From assembly GCA_964499365.1 (NCBI GenBank), contig CAZCKU010000005.1, forward strand, positions 155,706 through 219,705: a stretch of 64,000 nucleotides of DNA. Direction: 5' to 3'. Source of the stretch: PALSA-1316 sp964499365. Its GTDB lineage: Bacteria; Nitrospirota; Thermodesulfovibrionia; Thermodesulfovibrionales; UBA6898. The stretch's first letter is position 1. Every line of letters starts with the position of its first letter. Shown piece after piece: positions 24,725 to 32,612 of the stretch. The position numbers were made by a program, and so were the translations under genes. The notes under the pieces are model-generated. The model made no database searches. It was not told the DNA's origin and saw nothing but the letters and a program-made list of their open reading frames with translations.

Positions 24725-25329
24725 GTAAATTCAGCGAATATAGGAAACCCCACGAAGTTCTGGATGCCGTCATAGATGGATGGTGTGACCGGGAATGCTT
24801 ATCCCGCCAAGAGAAGGGTTTCCCTTTTGTTTCGAAGCTCGACCTGAAGAATGAACTCGGAAAGGCTGTCGGCCTGGGTAATGGTGACTGTGATAATTCG
24901 GCCGGCAAGGGAATATATCGTTACTGCTCAGGGGAGACGCCGATATCCGTCGAAAAGGCACTTCTGATCTGCCGCTACATCGATAATTACGATTTCATTT
25001 CATGGATCGGCTTTCAATCGGGCATGATGATGACGCCTCGCGCGGCTGTTGAGTCAGTCGGAGAGCTTGGGGAAGAGGAACTGTTCGGTGAAATAGTCGA
25101 TTGCCTCATAAATGCCGGGGACCTCACTAAAATACTCTCCAGGGCCTACAATGCTGCTGCAAGCTTCAATTCCCTTAGAGAAATCGAAGAGGCTTTTAGA
25201 AAGAGCATTCTGCAAATGGAAAGAACTCGGCTGCTGCTCACAGAGCTGATTGAGCGGTCCCTAAAGCCAGGGACACAGGGTAAGTTTTGGGCCGGTCCTG
25301 AGCCTATCAAGGGGAAAAAGAGCAAATGA
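24721..25329 (+). CDS. Hypothetical early regulatory protein
   Basis: 202 residues, mostly helical. The N-terminal half (DLKNELGKAVGLGNGDCDN, GETPISVEKALLICRYI) looks like a phage regulatory protein that senses or replaces a repressor, and the C-terminal third (EIEEAFRKSILQMERTRLLL) is a likely coiled coil. No firm family. Overlaps both neighbours by 4 bp, so it is part of a translationally coupled block leading into the transposase gene. Confidence 0.6.
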   Translation: MSKFSEYRKPHEVLDAVIDGWCDRECLSRQEKGFPFVSKLDLKNELGKAVGLGNGDCDNSAGKGIYRYCSGETPISVEKALLICRYIDNYDFISWIGFQSGMMMTPRAAVESVGELGEEELFGEIVDCLINAGDLTKILSRAYNAAASFNSLREIEEAFRKSILQMERTRLLLTELIERSLKPGTQGKFWAGPEPIKGKKSK

Positions 25330-27488
25330 CCACATTCCCTGAGCCGATATTGAAACAGATAGCCGATAGAAAAGGTTGGTGTACACTTGCCGAACTTGCC
25401 GAGTTGCGAGGCCTTACCGCCAGCGCTGTTTTAAAAGGCATTGCGCGAAGAAAATACACCAATACGCGCCACGTTGATGGAATCGGCGGTCGCGGCGGCA
25501 AGGTCTGGCAGATACATATCTCGGACCAGGCTATTCCGGGCAACATAAGATTAGCATTTAGTGAATATATGTTGAGTCTGGCACTCCCAGATTCCACGCA
25601 ACGCCGGGCGGACGGCGTTAAGGCTCCACTGCAACCTCTGGAGCCATCCACCATACATCTCTCAGGCCAGGGAGAGGAGACTTCTAATTTTCTCCCTGGC
25701 CACTCCATCCGGCAGCTCTCTGATGAAGAGATAGAGATCACCGTCTATGCTGCAGCCCCGGAATACGCAAGGCGAAAAGCTGATAAGTATCTCCACATCA
25801 TCAACTCCTGTGCTGGTATGAAAGGGACGGAACTTCGTCAGTTTGTGGCAGAGTGGAACTCGAAGCACCCTGAGAGTAAAACCTCTTATGACGCCATTCT
25901 CGATGCTCGCAAGAAATACTTAGAGGAAGGTGTCTCCGGGCTGCTGGCGAAATACGGAAAAACAGCGGGTATCACGTCTGTAGATGACGATCACTTCGAG
26001 TATTTCAAATCAAAGTTCATGAAAGAAGGCGGGCCGTCCCTTAAAACATGCTGGATCGGGACCCTCGGATATGCCAGGACTCTCAATCCTGAGCTGGACC
26101 TGGCAGAGTTTCCCTCATCAGGAACCTTCTTGAGACGCCTTGAAAAAGAGGTCTCGAAGGATTCGATCTATCTCGCAAGAAATGGCAGGGCGCTTTGGAA
26201 CCGTAAGTACGGCAACTATGTAGATCGGGATTACTCAACTCTAAAGCCCGGTGAGTGCATAGTCGGAGATCATCATCAGGTAGACGTTTGTGTCCTCCTG
26301 CCGAATGGGAAAATATGCTTCCCATGGCTCACGGCCTGGCGTGACTTCAAGTCAAGCAAATGGGTCGGCTGGATGCACCATCCAGAGGCCCCGAATAGTG
26401 ACCATGTATTTATGTCTTTCTATTATGCTGCCGATGAACACGGGGTTCCCACGGATGTCTATATTGATAACGGCAAGGATTATCGCTGTCGGGATTTCGC
26501 AGGCGGCAGAAAATATTACAAGGTCACAGTCGATGAGGGGAAATCAGCGTCAATGCTCGCACTGCTGGGCACAACACCTCATTTTGCACTGCCCTATAAC
26601 GCTCAGAGCAAGACGATCGAGCGTGACTTTCTTAAATACAAAGAGTGGTTTTCAAAAAACATGCCTGGCTACCGGGGCGGCCACGTTAAGGAACGTCCTG
26701 AGAAACTTAAATCAGAGATCAAGGCCGGCCTAATACTTCACTGGGACGAATATGTACAGCTCATGGACAATTTCATTGTGAACGTCCTGAATAAAATGCC
26801 CTCTGACGGCAAGGTGCTTCAGGGTATGAGCCCTGACGAAATGTGGGCAGCAGAGCGGATAGAGAAAAGAGTGGTATCACGTGATGCCCTGAAGCTTTTC
26901 TGTATGAGGACCTCCAATACCTTCACCATCGGCAAGAATGGCATAAAAGACAGCGCTATCGGCTGCAGTTACTGGGGCGAATGGATGTCGGCAATGAAGG
27001 GTACAAAGGTCTACATTCGGCGAGATATCAAGGTTTATGATGCGGCATGGGTCTTCCGGGTTGACGATGATGAATATCTCGGCAAGGCATTCCTCGCTGA
27101 AACGGCTTCAGCTCTTGCCAGGACAAACATTGAGAAGGCGCAACTTCGCGAAGTCATAGCCCAGAAGCGGCAGGTCGAGAAGATAGCAAAGTCCTTTGCA
27201 GAAACAAAGGATGGCCCCACGGCGTCGGAAGTCATTACCCATATGGCAGCCGGTGTCGAAGCCCTGAACGTCAAGCGGGGGTATGTTCCAAAAGATGAGG
27301 AGGTGAGGGTGGAAAAAATTGCCAATACGGCAATGGATCAGGTCGTTCTGAAGGACCGGGAAATGGAGAGCATCGGGACACTGTCCTTATCGCATATTCA
27401 GCCCCCGGAGCGGACACAAAAGAAGATTGCCCTCTTCGAGTGCGAGAAGAACTTTGAAGATCAGTACGGAGAAGCCCAAGGGCAGTAA
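25326..27488 (+). CDS. Mu-type transposase A (DDE recombinase)
   Basis: 720 residues. Residues 1-85 are a Mu-type winged-helix DNA-binding domain (WCTLAELAELRGLTASAVLKGIARRKY). The middle binds the end sites. The RNase-H-like catalytic core carries D315 in GDHHQVDV, D381 in VYIDNGKDYR and E432 in QSKTIERDF, the DDE triad. The C-terminal region (about 600-720) is helical and should contact the B protein. Length is slightly above MuA (663). It cuts the element ends and joins them to target DNA. All three catalytic residues are intact, so it may still be active. Confidence 0.95.
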   Translation: MTTFPEPILKQIADRKGWCTLAELAELRGLTASAVLKGIARRKYTNTRHVDGIGGRGGKVWQIHISDQAIPGNIRLAFSEYMLSLALPDSTQRRADGVKAPLQPLEPSTIHLSGQGEETSNFLPGHSIRQLSDEEIEITVYAAAPEYARRKADKYLHIINSCAGMKGTELRQFVAEWNSKHPESKTSYDAILDARKKYLEEGVSGLLAKYGKTAGITSVDDDHFEYFKSKFMKEGGPSLKTCWIGTLGYARTLNPELDLAEFPSSGTFLRRLEKEVSKDSIYLARNGRALWNRKYGNYVDRDYSTLKPGECIVGDHHQVDVCVLLPNGKICFPWLTAWRDFKSSKWVGWMHHPEAPNSDHVFMSFYYAADEHGVPTDVYIDNGKDYRCRDFAGGRKYYKVTVDEGKSASMLALLGTTPHFALPYNAQSKTIERDFLKYKEWFSKNMPGYRGGHVKERPEKLKSEIKAGLILHWDEYVQLMDNFIVNVLNKMPSDGKVLQGMSPDEMWAAERIEKRVVSRDALKLFCMRTSNTFTIGKNGIKDSAIGCSYWGEWMSAMKGTKVYIRRDIKVYDAAWVFRVDDDEYLGKAFLAETASALARTNIEKAQLREVIAQKRQVEKIAKSFAETKDGPTASEVITHMAAGVEALNVKRGYVPKDEEVRVEKIANTAMDQVVLKDREMESIGTLSLSHIQPPERTQKKIALFECEKNFEDQYGEAQGQ

Positions 27489-27511
27489 CTTGAAAGAGAA
27501 AGGAGACCCTT

Positions 27512-28399
27512 ATGTCAGAGCTGCAAATTGAACTGAAGAATCTAATGGAAGAAAAAGGGCTCAGTCTGAGTAGCGTCAGCCGAGCCCTGGGAATCTCATT
27601 GACCGCGATGAGTCAATGGTTCAGCAATTCATACAGTGGTAATGTAACAAAAATCGATGACGGTGTAAAGAGTTTTCTGGCGCGGCAGAAGGAACGAGTG
27701 AAAAGGTCTAAAAAGCAGATCTCATTTGTGATGACATCTGTTGCACAGAAAGTCTTCGAGGTTGCAAGAATCTGTCACCTTGATGAGGAGATCGGCGTCT
27801 GCTATGGGAATGCTGGTCTCGGGAAGACAGAGGCAATCAAGACATACTCAAAGCAAAATCCAGACGTGCTGCTCTTCGAGGCTGATCTCGGATGCACTGC
27901 TAAGGTTGTCTTTGCCGAGCTCCACAAGAAACTTGGCATGGAGGGGAGAGGCTCTATACACGACATGTTTGATGAGGTTGTCTCAAAGCTGAAAGGTTCG
28001 GGTAGGCTCATCATCGTAGATGAGGCCGAGAACCTTCCTTATCGGGCACTGGAACTCCTCAGGCGTGTTCACGATAAAGCAGGCATCGGCATATTACTTG
28101 TGGGTATGCCCAGGCTTATATCGAACCTCAGAGGCAAGAAAGGCGAATATGCACAGCTCTATAGTCGTGTCGGCATCGCCGGAAAGCTTGAAGGCCTGAA
28201 GCCACAGGATACGGAAAAGATTGTTCACTCGGTGATCCCGTCGAGTAACGGGCTGTGGAAGGCATTTCACGAGGCATCAAACGGCAATACAAGAGTCCTG
28301 GGCAAACTCTTGCTGAGATCTCAGAGGGTGGCAGAGTTGAATAACGTGACCATATCGCCTGATGTCATCACGGAAACTGCAAGGATGCTCATAATCTGA
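27512..28399 (+). CDS. Mu B-type target-capture ATPase
   Basis: 295 residues. An N-terminal helix-turn-helix (MEEKGLSLSSVSRALGISLT) precedes an AAA+ ATPase with Walker A GNAGLGKT (99-106) and Walker B LIIVDEAE (166-173). MuB-type proteins coat target DNA and deliver it to the transposase, and give target immunity. AAAGGAGA lies before the ATG, 23 bp after the transposase gene. Confidence 0.93.
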   Translation: MSELQIELKNLMEEKGLSLSSVSRALGISLTAMSQWFSNSYSGNVTKIDDGVKSFLARQKERVKRSKKQISFVMTSVAQKVFEVARICHLDEEIGVCYGNAGLGKTEAIKTYSKQNPDVLLFEADLGCTAKVVFAELHKKLGMEGRGSIHDMFDEVVSKLKGSGRLIIVDEAENLPYRALELLRRVHDKAGIGILLVGMPRLISNLRGKKGEYAQLYSRVGIAGKLEGLKPQDTEKIVHSVIPSSNGLWKAFHEASNGNTRVLGKLLLRSQRVAELNNVTISPDVITETARMLII

Positions 28400-28409
28400 G
28401 GCATAGGGC

Positions 28410-28712
28410 GTGGGGAACATTCGCGTTCATAAGAGATACAGGAGGGTCTATAAAAGGGCACTCAGGATGAAGGCGATGTTTACGCATGCCGAGATAGCAA
28501 GAAAACTCGGTATCCCCTGGGACACTGTGAATAGGTGGCTGAGTAGGCCCAGAGGTTCAGACAGGGTAAAGGTCCGGGATAAGTATCTCTCGCGGTACCA
28601 TGAAGCCTTGAGACTCTACCGGGAGGAGCATCTCTCATGGTTCGCCATAGCCCGCACTCTGAGGCTTTATCCCTGGACAGTTCGTTATTGGTTAAGAAAG
28701 GAGGCCCAATGA
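28410..28712 (+). CDS. Small HTH protein of the Mu-like element
   Basis: 100 residues from a GTG. Two helix-turn-helix-like stretches (FTHAEIARKLGIPWDTVNRWL and LSWFAIARTLRLYPWTVRYWL) in a very basic background. It overlaps the GemA-like gene by 4 bp. A sequence-specific DNA-binding role is likely; target unknown. Confidence 0.65.
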   Translation: MGNIRVHKRYRRVYKRALRMKAMFTHAEIARKLGIPWDTVNRWLSRPRGSDRVKVRDKYLSRYHEALRLYREEHLSWFAIARTLRLYPWTVRYWLRKEAQ

Positions 28713-29179
28713 TCGACAGAGCAAAGAAACGTATAGACGGGAAGCAGATAGCAAGGATTCATGTGCTGGTAAGCGCATTGGGAATGCCCGATGAAGGCTA
28801 TCGTCAGACCCTGATGCACAATTTCGGAGTTGCAACGTCGAAGGCACTTACTTCCATCGATGCTGCGGAGTTGATAGAGGCCCTTGAAGAGAGGGCGATC
28901 GAGAATGGAGTTTGGAAAAGATACGAAGGCCGGTCGAAATATGAAAAACTTGGGCACCGGCCCGGCATGGCAACCCCGCCTCAGCTTAGGAAAATAGAGG
29001 CTCTATGGAAAGGCGCATCAAGGATAAGGGATATCAAGGCCAGGGAAAAGGGCCTGAGAGCGTTTCTCCTTGGGCACTTTAAAGTGTCTGATCTGAGGTT
29101 CCTCCCGATGAGCAAAGTGAGCAAGGTCATCTGCGCACTGGAACACATGCAAAAGGATAGGCGCAATGAGCCCTTCTAA
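28709..29179 (+). CDS. GemA-like (Mu gp16, DUF1018) regulatory protein
   Basis: 156 residues from an ATG preceded by AAAGGAGG. Matches the gp16/GemA family: IARIHVLVSALGMPDEGYRQTL at the start, ATPPQLRKIEALWKGASRI in the middle and DLRFLPMSKVSKVICALE at the end. In Mu, GemA modulates host gene expression and DNA topology. Position between B and Com fits Mu order. Longer upstream starts overlap the preceding gene and are rejected. Confidence 0.85.
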   Translation: MIDRAKKRIDGKQIARIHVLVSALGMPDEGYRQTLMHNFGVATSKALTSIDAAELIEALEERAIENGVWKRYEGRSKYEKLGHRPGMATPPQLRKIEALWKGASRIRDIKAREKGLRAFLLGHFKVSDLRFLPMSKVSKVICALEHMQKDRRNEPF

Positions 29180-29332
29180 AGCCCTCAGAATCGATTTTCA
29201 AGGGGTAGGAGCTGTATTGCCCTGGATTAGGACAGGAAAGTCGAAATTAAAAGCGATTAACACGGTCAGGCGATGAATAGTATGAAGGCTATGACTACAG
29301 AAAGAGATAATTATGGAAGGAAGGAGGCCCTA

Positions 29333-29455
29333 TTGCAGAAAATGCAGGTCAGGTGTGGACAATGCGGAAAGCTTCTCGGCGTCTTCGAGGTGGCAAAAGG
29401 TGAAATCAAATGCCCCCGCTGCCATAACGCACAGGAGATAGACATCCCGAGTTAA
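29333..29455 (+). CDS. Com-like zinc-finger regulator
   Basis: 40 residues. VRCGQCGKLLGVFEV...GEIKCPRCHNAQEI gives the two CxxC pairs of the Mu Com family. A TTG at 29333 is 5 bp after AAGGAGG and is the best start; the ATG at 29342 is 14 bp away. In Mu, Com activates translation of the mom DNA-modification gene, but no mom is present here. Confidence 0.75.
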   Translation: MQKMQVRCGQCGKLLGVFEVAKGEIKCPRCHNAQEIDIPS

Positions 29456-29491
29456 AACGTCAAGAGAGAAATAGGTTGTCAGAGGCACACG

Positions 29492-29530
29492 ATGCCCGGA
29501 TGGTCCGCAAGGATCTCCGGGCATTTTTTT
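29492..29530 (+). terminator. Rho-independent terminator after the Com-like gene
   Basis: ATGCCCGGA (29492-29500) pairs with TCCGGGCAT (29516-29524), followed by a run of seven T. Confidence 0.85.
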
Positions 29531-29560
29531 GGAACGAATTCAAATCAAAGGAGAACAATA

Positions 29561-30625
29561 ATGGCAAAAAAGAAAGTAGTAGAGGACAGTCAGACAAACC
29601 AGCCGGAACGTCCCTTATATGTTGAAGCGGTTGACAGAAAACGAGGCATCCAGGAGAGGATAAAAGGCCTCAAGGCAGAAATAGAAGGCACCTCAGTAGA
29701 CAGAAACACCAAAAGACAAATAGCTGAGGCCGCCAATCTTGAAGTGTCTCGTTTTAAAAACAGCATCGGGAATGGCAAGGATGAGATGGACGATTATGAG
29801 GCCCATCACCTTGCTGAACTCCTTGAAGCAGCTGAGATAGCAAATAACGAAGAGCGCAAAACTGATCAGATTTATACCGAGTTATCGGATGAGATCAATG
29901 CACTCGGAAGAGAGCTGCAGGAATTCGATTACTGTCTGGAACTGGATGATGTCCTGAATTACCAATCCGACCTTGCTGCGGCAAAGAACAATGTGTCCAA
30001 CATCCAGGCGCTTATTGCACAGCAGCAGCAAATCATCGACGAGGCAGTTGCTGGTATTCCTTCATTGCCTGATTACTGTCAGATACGTGAAGACCTTTTG
30101 GCGGATATCGCGATCGGTAAGGCTACGGATAAAGATCTGGCAACCCTCGGAGAGAAGATGGATGCCGATAAGAAAGATGTGACCGAAGCTGAGGAAAGGC
30201 TTGATCCCGTAATCGAACATGCACAGCTGACCATTGCGGGACTGCAGAGGAAGTTGGAAGACGCTGAGAAAGAAGTGACAACCCTGGAAGAGAATGAAGG
30301 GGAAATTGTCTTCCAGTTTTTAATGGCACAGGCCGAGCGGGAAGGGGAAGAGTATGCTGCGTTAGCGAATCAGCTGATCGGCAAATTCAAGAGGCTCAGA
30401 GCGATCGACAGTATCTTGGGTCATCCTCCCAGACTCAGCTTTGCCTATGTCGGGGAGTTCTTTATTCCGTCTTTCAATCTGAAGGCTTTTAAAGGGTGTG
30501 AGAACCCGTCCCACCCTGGACAGTTTGGAGATGCCAGGCTTTCACTTAATGCCAGAGAATCACAGGCCGCAAGGGAAGTGCTGAAACAACAATATGTGGA
30601 CATGGGCATAGAGTTGTTCAAATAA
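29561..30625 (+). CDS. Coiled-coil protein of the Mu-like element, unknown function
   Basis: 354 residues from an ATG preceded by AAAGGAGA; an upstream start would lie in the terminator. Long heptad-like helices from about 20 to 270 (RGIQERIKGLKAEIE, IAGLQRKLEDAEKEVTTLEE) followed by a compact C-terminal part (LSFAYVGEFFIPSFNLKAF). Acidic and soluble. No family recognised; in size and composition it resembles scaffolding or host-takeover proteins, but nothing in the sequence decides this. Confidence 0.6.
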   Translation: MAKKKVVEDSQTNQPERPLYVEAVDRKRGIQERIKGLKAEIEGTSVDRNTKRQIAEAANLEVSRFKNSIGNGKDEMDDYEAHHLAELLEAAEIANNEERKTDQIYTELSDEINALGRELQEFDYCLELDDVLNYQSDLAAAKNNVSNIQALIAQQQQIIDEAVAGIPSLPDYCQIREDLLADIAIGKATDKDLATLGEKMDADKKDVTEAEERLDPVIEHAQLTIAGLQRKLEDAEKEVTTLEENEGEIVFQFLMAQAEREGEEYAALANQLIGKFKRLRAIDSILGHPPRLSFAYVGEFFIPSFNLKAFKGCENPSHPGQFGDARLSLNARESQAAREVLKQQYVDMGIELFK

Positions 30626-30662
30626 CCCTCTGAGCACCTAATTTTTATAAACGTTGAGGCAC

Positions 30663-30714
30663 TTAAGATGCCCGGTCAATCCGTCAATCCGCAAGGGATT
30701 GCCGGGCATCTTAA
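30663..30714. other. 13-bp perfect hairpin upstream of the 164-residue gene
   Basis: TTAAGATGCCCGG (30663-30675) and CCGGGCATCTTAA (30702-30714) with an inner CAATCC/GGATTG stem. It ends directly before the ribosome-binding site of the next gene. No T-run follows, so a terminator role is unlikely. Confidence 0.7.
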
Positions 30715-30730
30715 TGAGAGGAGAAATGCC

Positions 30731-31225
30731 ATGAAGGAAATGGAGAAAAAGAAGGAAGGCGAATATGACCCCGAATGTATCGCCGATCTCCGGGATGAGA
30801 TCCTTGGTTATGATTTTGCATTGCGGGCCGTCGCAGCCTTGCTGAAGGAATCGTCGCTTGGCTGTTTTTCAGATGAATTATATGGGGAAAAAATGAAACA
30901 TGAGGCCGCAGACCTTAGGTGGGGCCTTTCTCAGGTCATCGAGCTTTGTCTTGATCGTCAGGAGAAGACCCTTTCCGACTATGCTGACCAGTATCACAAC
31001 AGTGATCAGTATATCGTGAAGAGAGCGTCCGACGTTATCAACATGATCGAGCATGGAGCCTTTAATTCCATCCATGCCTCTGTCGAAAGGATGCGTGAGA
31101 ATATAGCCAGTCTCGATATAGTCATCAACCGGGATGGGGAACTGAAGAGCAAGGCGCTTCACCTGAGAGATATTTGTCAAAGCTATGTTGCACAGCACAA
31201 GGTGAAAAAAGGGAACGGTGCCTAA
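30731..31225 (+). CDS. Hypothetical helical protein of the Mu-like element
   Basis: 164 residues from an ATG 6 bp after GAGAGGAGA. Charged, helix-rich (CIADLRDEILGYDFALRAVAALL, VERMRENIASLDIVI); no membrane segment or known motif. The longer frame from 30668 would translate the hairpin and is rejected. Lies between two strong hairpins and before mor. Confidence 0.55.
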   Translation: MKEMEKKKEGEYDPECIADLRDEILGYDFALRAVAALLKESSLGCFSDELYGEKMKHEAADLRWGLSQVIELCLDRQEKTLSDYADQYHNSDQYIVKRASDVINMIEHGAFNSIHASVERMRENIASLDIVINRDGELKSKALHLRDICQSYVAQHKVKKGNGA

Positions 31226-31253
31226 ATTCTCTTGTCACCGATTGAGCACAATA

Positions 31254-31286
31254 TTAAGCCGCGCCCTGAGCTTGGGCGCGGCTTAA
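31254..31286. other. 13-bp perfect hairpin upstream of mor
   Basis: TTAAGCCGCGCCC (31254-31266) and GGGCGCGGCTTAA (31274-31286), loop 7. Like the hairpin at 30663 it has TTAA ends and is followed by TGAG, and lacks a T-run. Confidence 0.7.
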
Positions 31287-31341
31287 TGAGTCAGAAAATC
31301 TTCCCTGCAGACAAAACATTTTACCATGAAAGGGAGGACGA

Positions 31342-31650
31342 ATGGAACGGCAAGTAGGGCACTGGTTAGAAGAAATCGAGGTCAGGGATCTCCTTGATTG
31401 CGATGTGGCGTTGATCTACGACTGCTGCGGATTGGATGTGCTTATCCGCTTATGGGAAAATATGCAGGGGGTCAATCTTTATATATCGGCAAAGTCGCTC
31501 ATGGCTGCGCGTAAGCGGTATATTGCTCTTCATTATGACGGAAATAATATAAAGAAACTCGCTGTAAAACTTGCCGTTTCAGAAAAGTTTGTGCAAGATG
31601 TAGTGGCTGGTAAAATGAGCGACTATCTCCCCCAAAAAGATCAAGGATAG
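31342..31650 (+). CDS. Mor-type middle-operon activator
   Basis: 102 residues preceded by AAGGGAGGACGA. DLLDCDVALIYDCCGLDVLIRLWENMQGVNLYISAKSL is the dimerisation half of the Mor/C family, and YDGNNIKKLAVKLAVSEKFVQDVV is the C-terminal helix-turn-helix. In Mu, Mor opens the middle promoter for late development. Here no late genes follow, only about 750 bp to the right end. Confidence 0.85.
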   Translation: MERQVGHWLEEIEVRDLLDCDVALIYDCCGLDVLIRLWENMQGVNLYISAKSLMAARKRYIALHYDGNNIKKLAVKLAVSEKFVQDVVAGKMSDYLPQKDQG

Positions 31651-32049
31651 GTGGGAATAAAGGATTGGAAATCAGATTGAACACCATGATCTATTCTGGT
31701 ATTCTGAATACATGGAAACCGTACTCGGCCTTATTCTTATTACGCTCCTTTTTAAGGTCTGGATTCGCTTTGTTGCCGCAGTCCTCCGCTTCCTTTTTAA
31801 CTAAAAATAAAACCTGTTTTGAGGGGTCCCATCCGAATAGACCATGAAATCTATATGAATCCTTCACCCAGTTATGTGTTCATGCACACGGGGATCTCGC
31901 CCTCAACACAGGGAATAAAGACCTATAGCCTTGCACACCGGGCTACGGCCTCTACGGCAACGGTCAAAGGGGTGTGCCCCTGCGCTGCCCAGTTAGTTCA
32001 TTATATCACAACCTTGGATATCGCAATCTACATCAGAGCAGGGCTGTGA
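31651..32049. other. Non-coding gap after mor
   Basis: No convincing gene. The frames present are short and overlap structured sequence. The Mor target promoter would be expected here but I cannot point to it with confidence. Confidence 0.4.
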
Positions 32050-32297
32050 TAGAATATAAGCATACCGGTGGGTGATTGGCCTTACTCAGCCTTTCCCGCA
32101 AGGGATTGATGAGCTGATGGGGTGTGGCCTCCTCACCACTGGTTATCTGCGATGCGAGAGGTCAAGCTGACTTGGCCTTTGGGGAAACCCACTGATGAGT
32201 CAACGGGCGTTGCTATCCCCGCTCTCGCTGATTGGATATAACAATGGACGTAAGAGCTGGCTCAATGAGTGTTGAGCGCCCTCCGAGAGCCCTTTTT
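32050..32297 (+). ncRNA. Candidate structured RNA of the Mu-like element
   Basis: A TAGAAT -10-like box (32050-32055) is followed by nested helices. P1 pairs 32064-32075 with 32133-32143 (11 bp, one bulge). Inside it TCAGC/GCTGA (32086-32090/32113-32117) and TCCC-GCAA-GGGA (32094-32105), a GNRA-capped hairpin. A second closed unit is GCGAGAG (32154-32160) with CTCTCGC (32222-32228), enclosing GTCA/TGAC, TGGG-GAAA-CCCA (32180-32191, again GNRA) and CAAC/GTTG (32201-32212). A last stem GCTCAA/TTGAGC (32260-32277) precedes five T at 32293. No open frame crosses it. Class unknown; transcription is inferred. Confidence 0.55.
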
Positions 32298-32340
32298 GAA
32301 CAGTTTGAGGAGCCTTTAAGGGGAATTTAAAGGGGTTGTG

Positions 32341-32414
32341 AAGAGACAGAAAGCTGAAAAAATGGCAAACTGAATGGAAAAAAATGGCAAACTGAATGGG
32401 TAGTTATAAAATCA
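32341..32414. repeat. Right-end transposase-binding sites of the Mu-like element
   Basis: Two directly repeated AATGGCAAACTGAATGG units at 32361-32377 and 32383-32399, reverse complements of the left-end site. The proposed terminal CA is at 32413-32414. Confidence 0.75.
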
Positions 32415-32612
32415 TTACTAACAAATTTTCAATGTGTTAGGACTTTTCGTATTTAGTACTTATTACCATGATTTACGAAAACGCCGGTGATAGGGTGCCT
32501 GATTCTAAGGGATATTCTTTACCAATATTTTTTTGAATATGCTATATTGATGATGAAAATGGGGAAAACTGGAAGTTCGTATATTAATTGTTAGAAGTTC
32601 ACAAGATCATCG

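Larger units (their letters stand above)
21960..32414 (+). mobile_element. Mu-like transposing element reduced to the early region (limits approximate)
   Basis: Contains a repressor, a Ner-like protein, transposase A, target-capture ATPase B, GemA-like, Com-like and Mor-like genes in phage Mu order. Ends carry repeated inverted TTTGCCATT-type sites on the left and AATGGCAAACTGAATGG sites on the right. Proposed termini are TG at 21960 and CA at 32414; each lies 22 bp outside its nearest GTTTGCCAT. The flanking 5-mers (attta / ttact) do not match, so the ends are tentative or one flank has been rearranged. No capsid, tail or lysis module follows mor. Confidence 0.8.

Noticed and set aside
32180..32212. 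Hammerhead-like words GAAAC and CTGATGAG near each other
   Set aside because: The order and spacing do not give the three-stem hammerhead core: GAAA precedes CTGATGA by only a few bases and is instead the loop of a TGGG/CCCA hairpin.
21955..32419. 5-bp target duplication of the Mu-like element
   Set aside because: With the best-supported TG/CA termini the flanks are attta and ttact, which do not match; no alternative CA nearby gives a match. I therefore report the ends as tentative.
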